From positions 10,918,505 to 10,982,504 of the forward strand of contig LS997565.1 of assembly GCA_000469685.2 (NCBI GenBank): a stretch of 64,000 bases of DNA, read 5' to 3'. Positions 25,941 through 39,900 of this stretch are shown here, piece by piece; positions within the stretch are counted from its first letter, which is position 1, and each line of letters starts with the position of its first letter. The stretch comes from Haemonchus contortus. Taxonomy: Eukaryota; Nematoda; Chromadorea; Rhabditida; Trichostrongylidae. Below the pieces are notes generated by a model. The model had not been told where the DNA came from. It made no database searches and saw nothing but the letters and a program-made list of their open reading frames with translations. The translations under genes were made by a program, and so were the position numbers.

Positions 25941-26682
25941 TTATGTGTTTGAATTGGTCGGATATTCAAGTGACCGATTCTGTACTGCTGTAATCTAATT
26001 TGTTTTTGTGATGAAAACAATCTCTCCAGTAGGGGTGAAAGCTGAAGTGGTCTCACTTGTTACCATATTTTTTTCCTGCCCGTTGGAATTTGAACAAGAA
26101 AAAGACTGCAGCGTTCATGACTCGGCTCTTTGAGGTCAAATGGAGTTTGTGAAGCTTATAAGGACCGAATGAATTCGATAGCGATGGAATTGTTTCTAGA
26201 ACACTGAAGGGCATGGTCAGCACTTAGTGAAAAAGGTGTTGTTTCGGAATTTATGGAGATGAATCTCACTCAAATAAATCAAACGTTTTGTTTAGTAATC
26301 AATTACCATGAGTCAGCGCTGTTTTACTGGTACTGGGTTCATGTGAGACAAATGTTGGTTGACTTTTTGATACATCATTGTCGTAGACGCATTTCAGTTC
26401 AACATGAATTCCATCTACTGCCATGATTTTGGCAAAAAGTGGGACACATGATGTACCCTAAAAGGATCAAATGATGCTGAGTGTTTCAAATTTGGCACAT
26501 CGTCAATCAGAACAAATGGCTCTTAAATGTATTTGCAACATCCATTACTGTTCCTAATTCGTTGTGGAAGTTTTTACGCCGGTCACACCATGAAAACAGG
26601 TTTTCGGACGGTAGTTACGGAATTTGGGTGTTGCATAGAGGAGATTACGAGGGGGTGACGAAAAGTCAACCGAATCCACACG
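25941..26682 (-). CDS. Unrecognised small gene, 3' exons
   Basis: Four minus-strand exons with splice signals: 26589-26682, 26307-26457, 26064-26195 and 25941-25987 (TAA at 25941-25943). The last three join without a phase break. The first ends in phase 1 while the second starts in phase 0, so a small exon is missing or one boundary is wrong. Readable pieces include YATPKFRNYRPKTCFH, AKIMAVDGIHVELKCVYDND, SHEPSTSKTALTH and FGPYKLHKLHLTSKSR, with a basic C-terminus. No domain is recognised and no signal peptide seen; the 5' end is not found. It lies between the 3' end of nud-2 and the 5' end of EOGT. Coding potential is judged only from open phase-coherent exons, so it could still be a degraded gene. 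Confidence 0.5.
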
Positions 26683-27878
26683 CTTGAATTTTAAAAATCG
26701 GAATAAAAAAATGTGACTTGAAAACTTTTATTTGCTTGGCTCTCTTCTTCAGTGAAGTTCATATTTTTTATTTTCACGAGACCTTAAGGAAAAAGTGATT
26801 TCCATTTCGTCGCTGCACAAAGAAAGACAATATTGTGGTGATTCACTGCTTTGCGGATACGCCATGTACTCGTCTTACAATTCGTAATTGTATATTCATA
26901 CTGTTAGTGATTCTGTCGGATGGTTCTGACTCTGTACCACTTCTATGGAAAAATGCTGAGAAACCTCGCTAGAACCAAAACTGCAAGGCGAGCTCTGGCC
27001 CTGGTTTAGCAGCAAATGAGGGCTGGGCTTTTTTTGTATACCAAAAACTTTCGTCTCAAACTCAAAAGCGAGGCTCGTTTTACTTTTGCATTACTCTAAA
27101 CTGGACTGAAAGTTCGTCGTTGCCCAACCGTAGCCAAAGAACTTGTCATGGCGGGATGGCATACATTTGAGTAGCCGGGTTGCCACTTGAAAAAAATCTT
27201 ACATATTGAAGTTCCCAACGATTCTCGATTGAAGTCGAGTGGCTGATGCAACTTAAGGGATTCGCTGGCGCCTCTGCAAGAGGTGGAAATCCTTTCAACG
27301 TGAACTTTACAATGACCTTGTGATGTATCGAACAGATAGCAAGAAAATGTACGCTCAAATTAGACCGTTCCCTTCGAGAACTGGAGACGCCTGTGTAGGG
27401 ATCATTAAGCCAAGCGTGAACTTCATATGAAAATCGGAAGGATAGATGGATAAAGTTTTTAGCGTTGATTGATCTCGCTGTGGGTGCGCCCGCGCGTAAG
27501 CTAATCAAGCCTTTCTACCGGGGTCGACTAATCGGTCCTTGATTTGTGAGGGGATGAAAGCACTGCCTTATACAGGGTGGTTCTTGCAATTGGTACAGGC
27601 TAGTTGTCCGCTGCATTACCATCAAGATTTTGAGTGGAAGTGGAGTGCGTGGGACGCATCCGATTGGGTTCAAAAGGGGATCGGGTTTAAAAAAATTCCC
27701 GTCCTTTGTCCTTCCGATATGGGGCACCGCAGGCGGTATCGCTACGAGACGTCCGAGGGCAGAATCATCCCATATCGAGCAGGACTTTTACCTGAGCTGT
27801 GTAATTGGTACCAGGTTCGCCTGAGAAGACAGTTAGAGAGATCAGTCAGTGCCCGAGCTCATTTTCTTGTTATTTCAG
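26683..27878. other. Spacer upstream of EOGT
   Basis: No confirmed gene. A possible exon of the preceding minus-strand gene reads VVQSQNHPTESLT around 26920-26960. SINE pieces occupy about 27220-27690. Confidence 0.35.
27450..27690. repeat. Rearranged SINE pieces
   Basis: AGTTTTTAGCGTTGATTGAT at about 27455 matches the 3' end of the SINE in minus orientation; from about 27510 a diverged plus-orientation body (GATGAAAGCACTG, then GGAAGTGGAGTGCG) follows. The two are joined without heads. Confidence 0.45.
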
Positions 27879-27914
27879 GACACCCTCACTCATTTCTAAG
27901 CAATCCATGCGTTC

Positions 27915-30900
27915 ATGCTCCGGCTGGTGTTCCTGACGATCACTGCCGTCCGTTGCGACTGGGAAATCAACCTCAATCTCCCTCCGAAATTGCTTGAGTA
28001 CACAATCAGAAACAACGAAGATTTGAAAGAAAAACTCGCCCGAACACTCCCTTAACCGCCGTTCTTCCAATGTGAAACTCGTCCAACCCCCCTTTCCAGC
28101 TCTTTTTTGACCCTTTCTATTTCTTTTTGTTCATCGTTTTTTGCGCTTTTTTCGTTGTTATCGCTTTATTCTAGAGTAGTTCTATGAATTCCCCTCAAAA
28201 AAGGGTACCCTAAATTTATCGTGAACGGTGCCTTTGAGCAGATTCATATATTAATTCTGTTCTTGACATTTATGAAGGATCTTCGAGGGTTCACAGGTGT
28301 AGACGCGGGCGGTTGCGACGCAGTGGTGGCTTCATAACCAGAGCTGTTGGCCAGCAGCATACCTGGAGTGAAACTGCAGTAGAAGGTATCCAAAGCTAGG
28401 TACAGCAGGGGCAATCACTGAAGTCGTCCTACCACCGCGACGTGGGCCTCGTAGTGACTTTTGAGATCTTTGTCTAACGACATGATGAAAATAGAGGGAA
28501 ACCTGATATCTGATGGCGCTCCTCTCATGAGTATTCGGTTCCAGGAAGCGGCACTTTCAAATGGTCGATGCTGGGGATATGAAACAAATTGTTCCTATGA
28601 GGAGAGCTACTCAGCTGAACTGGGTGTTCCGAAATGCAGTACTCCTGGCAAAAGGTATCCTGAACACTCATTCTTAAATTCAACATGGCCGGTTTCATTT
28701 TATTCCTTCTTTTCGTGGCAGTTCGAGATGCAAATGCTTCCATGAGCGCTATACTTATGTATTTACAAAAAATTTGGTCATAGGCGGAAGTCGAACTTGT
28801 TCGTGGGCATGGCGTCCGGGTATGACGGTATGAGTTCGAGCCCGCTCCAGCTCCGATGCCTCATCCCCTGTTTAATCATATTTGTGATAAAAACCCGTTC
28901 CATTTCTTCTTTCAGACTCTCGCCTGTTCGCGTGTCCTTTGCGAAACGCTTCACGTGAATTGCAATATCCGTACGGGAGGGAGTATGGGAAGGGGACGGG
29001 AAAGGATGGGTGAAGCCCACTGAAGCAGTTGTGTGAATAAGAGGAAGCTCATCATATGTAGTATATGGTAGTAGAGAGGGAATACGCAAAGGGGTTTTAG
29101 GTGGTACATAGTGGCCTTTAACTAGCCAGGAATTGTCGCTTTCGGCGATTCTTAGCTAGTTCTCTCCCCACGTCGTATCTCAATGAGGACTATCACCCGT
29201 CAACCCGAGATCATGTATACAGGGGTCCTCCAGAAGCAAAACGTAAGGGAGTGGAACATGTCTCATCGAGAAGATGACAGATAGATAGCAACGCTGAGCG
29301 CTTCATCTGAGTTTTTTCTATGTCTCCATTCCACGATCCTTATCTCGCGTGAGTGGGTCAGCCAGCGTTTGTTGAACAACACAGGGCAAGGGGAAGTTGA
29401 GCAACTGAAGTTTTGCATTCGGAATGCTTTCAGGGGTGATCACCTGGAAACCGAGGAAGTATTTTGACATTTTATTGGGCCAAAAGTTCACATTATGTCC
29501 GCGATTTCAGAGATCGCTTTTACAAGCAAGCCGACTTCGGATACGTTGCCGAGAGAAGTAGGATGCATGACATCTGCATCTCACAGGATCAGGTCTACTT
29601 TCAGTTTTTAATTAGCTGTAAACCTTTTTCCTTAAGCTTATGATCAGTGTAGTCAACTCAGAGAAAAGTCCCTTTCCCGAGTTGCAAAGTTCACTCACTA
29701 CCCAGGTTTCCTTACAAGTATCGAGAAAAGCCCAAAATGTCTTCCATTCTGTTCTCACCATTGTTTGCAGCTGTTCATCTGAGCCTACAATCGTGTGTAA
29801 GCTACTCTGTAACTGGTTTCCTGGTGATTCTGCCATAATACGTGCAATTAGAGGGATCGAATCCCTTCCACCATCTGGATCTGTGGCTTTCTGCTTTGGC
29901 CAATTGATACGGGGTTCCAGTGTAGGAGTGAATACATTTATTTTGTTAGTTACCCTTCCCCAATCTGTGCCATAAGCGTTGAAACGCGTGTGATATTTGG
30001 CTGGAGTTCGTGTGCATGGCGCGTCCTTTGTGGCGATTCTGTAACGCCTGTCTTTCGATTTTTTTCGTGTTCCTCGCCTGACCCTACTGACAAACTGGTA
30101 ACGAGGATGAGGGATGTGGACCCTTTTTCCTGTAGTTGATTTCATTTGAAGTTTCTTTTTACAAAATATTTTTTAGAAGGGAAGTAAGCTGAGATGCTCG
30201 GATGATCTTCGATATTGCCAAGCGACCAACATCTTTTTCCATTTCAAAAGCTGGACGGCAAAGAACTCGAAGCGGTAACGGACTCTTTTTATTGGAAGAT
30301 TTATTTAGTTAAAAAGGTCTTGCAGGTATCGCGAAGATGTGGTCCAACGAGGGGAAGTCGGTGGCAACTGTGCAGAATTCAAAGCCGAAGTATTGGTGAA
30401 AAATCAAAACGAACGAGGCTACCTACGTAGTTGGTATGGTATGCTATCGTCTGGTATTAATAAAATGCCATTTCTATAGAAGACGAAAATATGTGTATCT
30501 CCCAGTATTTCCTTGCGTCATCGCCCATAAAGACTTCTGCCCTTTAATTTCCAGCTATTCATTAAGCTGCTATGGAACCTCAAGAAAAACCATGTAGGAA
30601 AGCAAAGAATGGTACGATAATTGAAATGGGAAAGATTCCAAAATGGGAATATCAGCATTCGACCTAGCAGCTTTTTCGTACTCGGGAGAGAGTGGCAGGG
30701 AAGAATCGAGGGAACGCGTGGGGTTACGGTTACTGTAGAAAGTGATAAATTTGATGAAATCTGAAGGTTTTTGAGTTTATTAACTGGTTACCTCTCACCT
30801 CGATCCCTACTTCAGTCCGTCCCTCTCTGCTCCTGCCCCCACCCTGCTGCAGTCCGTCTCAACTCTTCCAGAGCGACTGCATTAACAGGGTCTTTTTTGC

Positions 30901-33900
30901 AGCACCCTGCTGGATTATATTCGAATGGGTGAAGTAGCAAGGGGAATGCAATGATGTTTCTCGGGGGGGGGGGGGTTGAAGCTTGTGTAGTTCGCCATTC
31001 CTTCCTCAGCTCAAGCCTTTGATGCGGTAGGTTTTCAGGGCGGACGAGTTTCTTCATTTCGAGTCGGTACCGTCATTCGATTTGGACGATGAACATTGCG
31101 ATGTAATTTTCGATCGACCGACTGTAGTGATGAAGTTGGACGCCTCTGTGAACATGTACCATCATTTCTGCGATTTTGTCAACCTCTACGCTTCACAGCA
31201 CATCAATGGATCGTTCAGTCAACAGGCTAGTCGCCATGACGGAACCGGCTTCAGATGCACACCAGGGAAGTTCTACTTCCAGGTCGATGTCGTTTGGTGG
31301 GATACACATAGTGGAGGATTCGTAGATTCGTGGTTTGGTGATACCTGGAAGGCCTTCTCCGACTCGAAACCAGTCGAATTGACGGCCTTGGCTGGACGTC
31401 GCGTATGCTTTAGAAATGCCATGTTCCCATTACTGGCCAGACAGGCTTTTGGTCTCTATTATAACACCCCTTTGGTCAGTTATGAGCTTCCCTGATCAGT
31501 TTTCGTGCTTTGAATGATAATTGTTTAGGAGAAAGACTGTCACGGTACAGGACTGATGCATGCATTTGCTCACCATGTTCTACATCGACTGGGTATTCAA
31601 CAGAAAGGACCTCTGCTTGACAAAATACGGGTGACGATCCTCTCGAGGAGTACAAAGTTCAGGAGAATTCTCAACTTAGATGAGGTAAAAACTTTAATCT
31701 TGCAACAGGGAGTGGGATACTTTGGGATGTTTGTTGGACAAGTTGAACGTGCCCTCCACCGGCGGACTTTGAAGAAGAAAAAGTAACTCTCCTTTGAAAG
31801 ATGATGAAAATGAACGGCTTATTTGTCCTTAGCGCTCTGAGGTTTCCTAGTCTCCAATTTTGAGCAAGACAATAAGGAGCCAGATTGGTTTTCACAAATA
31901 CCCATTTTGGATCAAGGTAGTCGATGTGGTGTAGTGGCAAATGGCGCACCATTACACACGCGGTGCATGGATCAGGTCTTATCGATTCTCGTCCTGGTTG
32001 ACCGTGCTTTACATTACAAGCAATTCTTAACAAGGGGGAAGATTTCAAACAGACTTTCCTTCTTAGGCTTTTAATTGGGGTGGTTTTTCGTGATTTTTCG
32101 TTTCTTTTTCGAAAGCAGATATCCCACTTTACCAGTAGGGATGTTTATCTGCTTAAAATTGAGTTGAATTCCATAAACAATGCTGAGTAAACATTCACGA
32201 ACGTTTTTTCCATCCTCACATTTGCTTTCCGCAACGAATTCAATTAATAATCTCCTATGGAATAAACAAATACCGGCAATTGTTTACAAGATTCCAAATT
32301 TTAATCGAATTTTTCATGTCGTTGTATTAAATTCACGTCCTACAAAGGGGCTGAGGAATGTGTAACATCAATTGGGAACAATAGACTAGTTACGAACAGT
32401 GCCGCAGGTGAACACTCTCTCGTCCAAAGCTTGTTCATTGTTTGATTTTCTAATGTGACGCTCCGGAACAAATAGAAATTTTGGCAACTATACGATCGTA
32501 GGAAGGGGGTCTCTACAGATTAGAAGGAGCTAAACTTGTGATTGGCAAAACAAATTGAACCAGGGATATTCATGGTTTTCCTATCTGCATGGACTTCACT
32601 TGAAGTCGTGGAATGTTAGTTTTCTGTAAGAACAAGGGGCTTCTAGCTTGTCGAAGTGGAAATGGTTAGTCAGGTTAGTCATTGTCGCCACTCCACAGCA
32701 TTGCAGAATTTTTAATGGCTCATTTACTGATTTTGATGTGGGATGATTAAGTTGATTAGATGCCAGCGATGCCAGACCCTTGGAATTACTACCCAGAGAT
32801 AATGAGTAGGAGCTTTGCGAGAGTAGGATTTAAGAAAGTAGCTTTTCTGCTAAATAATAATTAAATTAAATTGTAGAAAAAAACAGGAGTTTTCTCGCCA
32901 ATAACTGCTTCGTGAAAGCATTGAACAAGTTCCTTTGTTAGCTGTCTATTCATCTAGGGCACCCGCCGAGTTTTGCGGATAATTGGGGTAGAGGAGAAGG
33001 CGGCCTACCAGTCAGTTAATCAGGTCTCATATTTGCGCTTTGGTTCAGGAGAAGCAAGAGCCTTTTGGGACCCAGTGTTCGACTAAAACTGGACGAGTTG
33101 ATCTCTAGTGTGGACAAGTTGGCACTTTGAGATTTTTGGGTAAAAAAAGGTTTATTTGTCGGTTGTTTAGTAATGTTACACTCTCTCTACTCCTTTTCCT
33201 TTCGACCAAAGGTTACTGACTCACTTTAGCGAAGACAAATCTAGCGTAAGGAGTTATTGTGTTAGCCAAAAATCATAGGCTGCTAAAATATGAAATAAAT
33301 AATTTTAGCCATTATTTTAAAAAAGACATCTTGTTACCACGGGTGATCGAGAATAGTCGTAGGTGGGCAGTTGTTACCCACCCAGCTCGTGGCGCTGCAA
33401 AGTAAACTCTTTGACGAGACTGATCAAAAAGCCTGTTTCCTATACGTCAGTTCAATAGAAAAAAGAGAAGCAAGATTAATTGCTGTACCCTTGTGAGTAC
33501 TACGCCAGTAGCGGCAAAACGTCCCACAGACATTCCCACTGCATTCTGTGGGCGGTTGGTAGTTCGAAACAGTTTTGTGAATTTATTTTACCAGATTTTG
33601 TGTATGAATATAGGTTTATTGAGCAATATTCACACATAGTGAAATCGCGCGGTCCATTTTTTTAGAAGTGACCGAGTGCCCATGGAATGTGGCGTTGAGA
33701 GAGAGGCGTTTTCTGACGACGATTGCCTACCGACGCGCTTCGGTAGGACTACGGTTGTCGTCCCAGAGTTGACTTCGTGTCAGTTAATTCAGACTTGCTG
33801 CGTCCTTGTGCCGCTCGTCTGCACACCTATGAGGCGTTCTCGGTCTCGTCGTCGCTCATATCTCGTACTTGACGCAGTTCGATTGGCACCAAGATCTTCT

Positions 33901-36900
33901 GAAAATGGCAACTGATACAATTTGTATAGTTTTTCCGAGTTTCGCTCTGTCCAGGGGGCCTACTCTTCCCGATGATGTGGGATTCCCCTCGAGTTGAATA
34001 GGAAGTTACCGTAATGTCTAGGCTTAGAGAAAATGTGGTGTGTTTTAGGATTTGAGATTTGGCTGGTTCTGCAATCCTTGTTGCTCTTCTGCTTGAGGCA
34101 GAGGGTCAAAAAAAATAGGGTAAAACACGGTTTAGGATATTCCTAGAGTTCGTACCTGATGCCCCAGCTGCGGTTCGCTTAGGAAGTATCCACGAGTGAC
34201 CTTTTCTTCACCAAGTGACCGCATATTGTCGCTACAGTACGAATACGGTATTGCCGCTGCTATCGCTGAAAAGTCGTCTTTTAGAGGAGATTTCAATCAT
34301 ACTCCTAATCTATAGGGGTAGTCTGAGAGATGGAGCTTCATTTAATCGGATTTATCCGCTTCATCCCCTCCCCCGTTGTCCTGCGTGGGATGCTGGTGAC
34401 TCTTAAAGAGTATGGTAGGAGAAGGTGGCGGTTTCGTAAGAGACTCAGTGGTTTGGATGAGTTCGATCCCAAAGGATACTGTTTGGTAGTTTTCTGGTCG
34501 GCGTTGAAATTCAGAACGTCTCTATCCAAGGTTTTAATGATCAATCACCTAAGGATTTCTAGTCGGATCACTTGGCTCGATCGCTGGCTCGAATAGTAGT
34601 GTCTACGGACTGATTTGCTACTTCATCAGTGGGTTTCCTGCCATAAATTACCCTTGAGATGACAAGGCCTTGTTGCATTCCGGTTGTACCATAACAATTC
34701 GTGGTCATGATGAAACGTCCCTAGGCTGGCTAGTACGATTAACTGTATAGGAAATAGTGACTAAAATCGACGGATATCGTACTAATCTCTTCTTAATAAT
34801 GAGTCACTTCGATCACCCTAGTATCTAATAGACCCAAAGAGTGGCTTAAAATTTTATAAAGTTCATTATCGCCTACGTAACTTAATTTTTCTCTCGTTGC
34901 AAATCTGTCATGCCACGATACCACGATAGCGTCATCAATGACTTTTTTATGAGGGCCGATCCGTTATGATAAGACAAGGTGTGCCCCAGTTTACAGAGAG
35001 ATACATCAAAACATGCAATGGGGGTCGACATGGTGGTTTCTGCTAAAGTAAATATTGAAAACAGCAAGCCCATAAGTGGAGTGATACGTGAAGCTGATAT
35101 TTTCAACAATGAAATCAATAAATAAGAGTAGTGAAGGAACTGGGAAGGGTATAAAAGCAGAGGAAAGGGAAAAAGAGGTGGGGGGATTGATCTTAAACAG
35201 TGGTTTCCGGGAACTGGCCATTCTTTGGCGTTGTATAACCCTTCAATGATAACTGAGAGCTTCTTTGACTCCTGATCGAGGTTCCGCTTCAGGAAAAGGT
35301 ATGGTGTGAGTAATACACCGGTGAGCGATCAAGTGCCTTTGGGGCCCTATAATCACTATTTAAGCAGCTTTGGGCAATGTGAGTAATACGAGCTTTTCCG
35401 TAGTGTGGGTAGTTGAATGTGTCTTGAGAAAAAACCAATTAAAAGGCCAGTGTTTTTTTAGCAATAACTAAATAATACTACCTGTCTTACTTGTCTACTA
35501 TTAACTCATCTAACTCTTAACTGCTCCTGGTTAGACAGTCAACAACTTACCATGAATAGGTGAGAATATCATTTGTAGCGAGTACATGGCTATTCTGGTG
35601 CTCGTCACAATCCGATTTTCATTTGCTCCTATTCGCTCGAGATACTTATCCTCATTATTGACAAGATATGCTGTCCAGAAGAACAACGACACACTCTGTA
35701 CAAATGACAAGGAGGCGGCCACACAGCTGGCAACCTGAAATTTTGAAATTCAGTGTGTAGTCCATTTACTCTTTTGCTTGGTTCCTTTTTTCGGGGGTCT
35801 GCGTGAGGAAAAATGAGAAGAAAATTCGGCTTTTGGGGATCATCGAGGCTTTGTCTCTGGCGACATGATAGAAGAGGGAATGGGTGATCAGAAACGCTTC
35901 CATAATCAATGGTGAAGTGAAATCGCGTCATTTTAGGGTGTTCCTGGGCTTCCTGATCAGTGCCTGCTCCAGTGGAGGGCATGAAAGAGTACCGACTGGA
36001 AATGCATTGGGCCGGAATAAAGATGCAAAACGTCGCTCCAAATCAGAATTCGACCATAGAGGGGTAGAAGGGCTGGATGACCTGAGCTAGTTTTCACCCA
36101 AGTAGAATTCACCCATTTGGTGAGATATGCTTTCACCCAGCGAACCATTTTTGCTCAATGCTGAAAAGCGTTAGTCTTTATTGGGTTGCTTCGAGTTTTC
36201 AAGCGTTTACAATGAAAAGTCCAGTCCACATGGGAGTTTCAGGGAATCCTCTGTGGGCGGCTGACGGACTGCAGATGATTTTCCCAGGACAGAATGCTCG
36301 ATAAATAGGGTGTGCCCGTATAGGACATATTTGCACAATGGGAACGTTGCACATCCGGTTAGACAGACGAGGTGTGGCGCCGTCGGACCGAAAAATACAT
36401 CCAAATGGATATGGCGAGGGATCGAAGCATCCAATTCGCGAAGTTCTTTCAGAAAGGGTACGACCCGGTGGGAGCCACAGCAATGGACATTACGTTTAAA
36501 AAGGTAAACTGGCTATGTTGTTGTCTGGAGAGCCAGTTTCTTTTCGTACCACTACCACTCCAATTTTGCATTGCTCCAAAATCAAAATTTGGAGTGGAAG
36601 TGGATGTCTAGGTAGATTAAGTCGCTTGAGCACAGCAAAACTCGTACAAGTGGACAAGTTTTGATTCTGGAGCAAATCAAAGTATGGAGTGGTAGTGGAT
36701 GCGAAAAAAACTCACTTCATAGACAACAACATCACCAGTTTACCCCTTTCAGCGTAAGGTCCTCTACGTTTCAATTAGCATTCGAAGATTAATGGCCATC
36801 CTTAGTTTCGTGGCAAGTACTCCCATTGTGATTCTCAGTCACGAACAGGAAAGGCTGCAGTTCAAAGGCTCTGACAGCTAAGAAGTGGAGCGGTACTTCA

Positions 36901-39900
36901 CCCATCGAATTCGTCAGGCTGTGGTCCATCTACTTTTATTCCCTTCGCAGTTATCAAATTCAGTTGGCAGAAGAAGGGGAGAAAGGAGTGAATTATGCAT
37001 CTCTGATTAACGAGCTTCAGATTAAGAGGCGTTGAAGGCATCGGCATCCTTCCAAATAAATGAAAAGGTGTAGTACAAAGTAGTGGGGATTAGATGGACA
37101 TGAGAGAATACCCTCTTTCTGAGTGAGAAAAATTTTAGAAGAACCTAGTAAGATCCAACTATGAAGAACTTATTTATTTGATTTTATTTCATCTGTGAGT
37201 ACCTACCATTTCCTCACATTTACCTCCAGATCGCTATTAAGTGAATAATTGTCGTAACTAATATGATCCTTTTTATTTATAATGTTCCTGTTTATTTACT
37301 TAATTATTTGTTTATTTGTAAAATTATGCGATTAATCCGACGCGCTCAGGCACATAAACCAAAAACACAACATGACAACGCTATTTTTGCTTTCGGTGTG
37401 TTCACCAAACCTGGTGAACACACCGAAAGCAAAAATAGCGATGTCATCTGAGGGGAACGGCTATTCCGAAAACAATTACTTAGCAAAAAAAAATATTTAG
37501 GACCCTGAATATGGCTACCACTTAGAATTGAGAACAGCAGAGCAGTCCTCTGATGGAAAGCAAAGTCTCAAGTCCAGCCGAGGCACGACCGGCTCGGGGC
37601 AATTATCTACACCGGTCGGGAAGTATACGATGTTCTATGTGCTTCATAATTTGCAAAAAACCCCATTCGAGTTGGGATACCTGTTCACCAACTTGAGTAA
37701 CTCTTGCAATGACTAGACAATGGTTTGCAGAGGGGTTCGAAATTGGAATAAGCCTTAAAGGCACAGTTCACATTAAATTTGAGGTACCCTCTTTTATTCA
37801 AAAAGCGGAAATATTGGCTGGAAATCGTTCATCGGCAGTGAAAAAAGCGATAGAATTCGCCTGTTTCGAGAAAAATATGGCTCTTCAAAAGTAGGGAAAA
37901 TGGGGGTTTGACGAGATTACTACGGCGGAAATAACATGGAAGGGAGTCCTCGGACGAGATTTCAGTTGTTGCAATTGCGCAAAGAGTTGATTTCATCAAC
38001 CCAAAACTGCACAGAACTGCCACTAACTGTTACTAAGGGTCATGACAAGTTGCTTGGGTCTCCTACATGGGTTCCCTTGTGAATGGTACAGCCTCTAGAA
38101 TGCCGGTGAAACTCGTCCGAGGATACACACGGGACAATCTTTCGGCCTTTGTAACGCGATAACCAGGTCGTTTTCCGACCTGATAGCGCCAGGTATGATA
38201 TACGAAGGGGCTTCAAAATCATCCTATGGGAAAATTTCAGAAACCATTTTTATCGTGAACTGTGCTTTTAATGATAAAGTCTTGGGGTGTTAATCAATCC
38301 CGTGTGAGGAATGCGCCCTCGCATTCGACTTCTATTCAGAATCGTATGGCGTATTGAATGTAAATGTGACCTATACAATGACTTGCGGTGGCCGGCCGAT
38401 GTACGAGTCAGCGCTTTTATGCTCCCAGACGAGTCTGGTACCAACTAACCGACCCCGGAGGGATGGAAGGATTGGTTGGGCAAGGTGGATATCGAACCCG
38501 TGACCGTGCGTGTGAGATAGTGCGCCTTTTTTTTTGAAAGCAGTGGTTATAATGGTAGCATAAATGAACCAATATCGGGCCTAGGTTGACAGGGTGGCTG
38601 ATAGAAAAACTCAGTCATAACAATTATCTTTGAAGGCTCAAGAGCTTGACAAGGGCCTCGCCGTAGTGAAGTAAAGGCAGAAGATGAGTAGATGGAAGGA
38701 CTCTTAGGTGGGCAGGTTTATAGCAAGGGGGATGAGAAATGGTAAAATAAAACGTATTTCACTGAAATCTCACTCACCAGCCATCCTCTAGTCGGTCGAC
38801 ATTTGCAGAAAATAAATATAACTGTAGCATTAACTAATAAGAGAATTCCGATGATAACTCCAATGTAATATGGGCATCCATCATAAAATACACATATAAT
38901 GGCGAATATAAGCTGAAATATGAATCAATTATGAGGAACAGAAACTTGTCGCTTGACACCTTGATGGGGTCTGATAACGGGATAGGTATAGAGCGCACAA
39001 CTCAGATTTTCAATGTAAGCTGCGAGGTCGATGATAATTTACTCACGACTTGAATGGCGCTTGCAAATGCCACCAGCGTCAAGGCTAGCAGTGTTCGTGG
39101 ATCTGCTGTCAGTACATGGTTAGTGAGGAGTTGTTCAACCTGAAATGGCCGCGAATGATTAATGGCAGCATCACAGTATCTACCGGTCTACCTGTTGGAT
39201 AGGGTTTATGAAATTGAGGATGAATGTTTAACTTTCCCCTTCGGAGCAAAGGAACCTTTTTAGGATCATTTCCGATAATCGGGCTCCATTAGGAGATATG
39301 GATCTTAAAAGTCAACTCGATATGGAAAGACCGCCCTGTTTGAGTTGTCATCCCTGGTCTGTAGCCACAGCGGGAAAGGTGTAATACCTAATCAAAGAAG
39401 TGGTAGGATTTGGCACCGTAAATCATCGTTAGGGATAAGGGAAGGCAGATCCATCGTTCATCCGTCTGTAACAGCCTATATATTGAACTTGATTTAATTG
39501 CTGTTTTGGGCCAACCCTTTGCTTGAAAAAGAAATTTTTGAGATTGACTGTTATATGGGACGTACTTCGAGCGTGTTTTGGACATTCTTTTTGAAACTCC
39601 TTCATCCTAATGGCCCTCATCGGCACTTGGAATTCATTATCCTTGTTCGTTTTCGTACGAGGCTGATTTTTGTAAAAATTGACTCATTAAAAAATTCGAG
39701 AAAAATTCGAATGGATGAACATGATTACATGATAGGATTGAGTCAAGTTTGTAAATTTGGATGCGGTACTTTCGGCCATGGCGACCGGCTGAACGTTCAT
39801 CGTGGTGCGAACTGAAATTCATTTGTTCATCACTTAAGAAATCTATCAATATCGACTTAATTTTTTTATGCTTTCATTTAATGAAAATCAACTAAAGAAG

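Noticed and set aside
27146..27508. 120-codon minus ORF upstream of EOGT
   Set aside because: It is partly made of SINE pieces and has no splice context or recognisable motif.
39388..39815. Overlapping ORFs on both strands (65-105 codons)
   Set aside because: No phase-compatible neighbours; only the 19-base microexon candidate within this stretch was kept.
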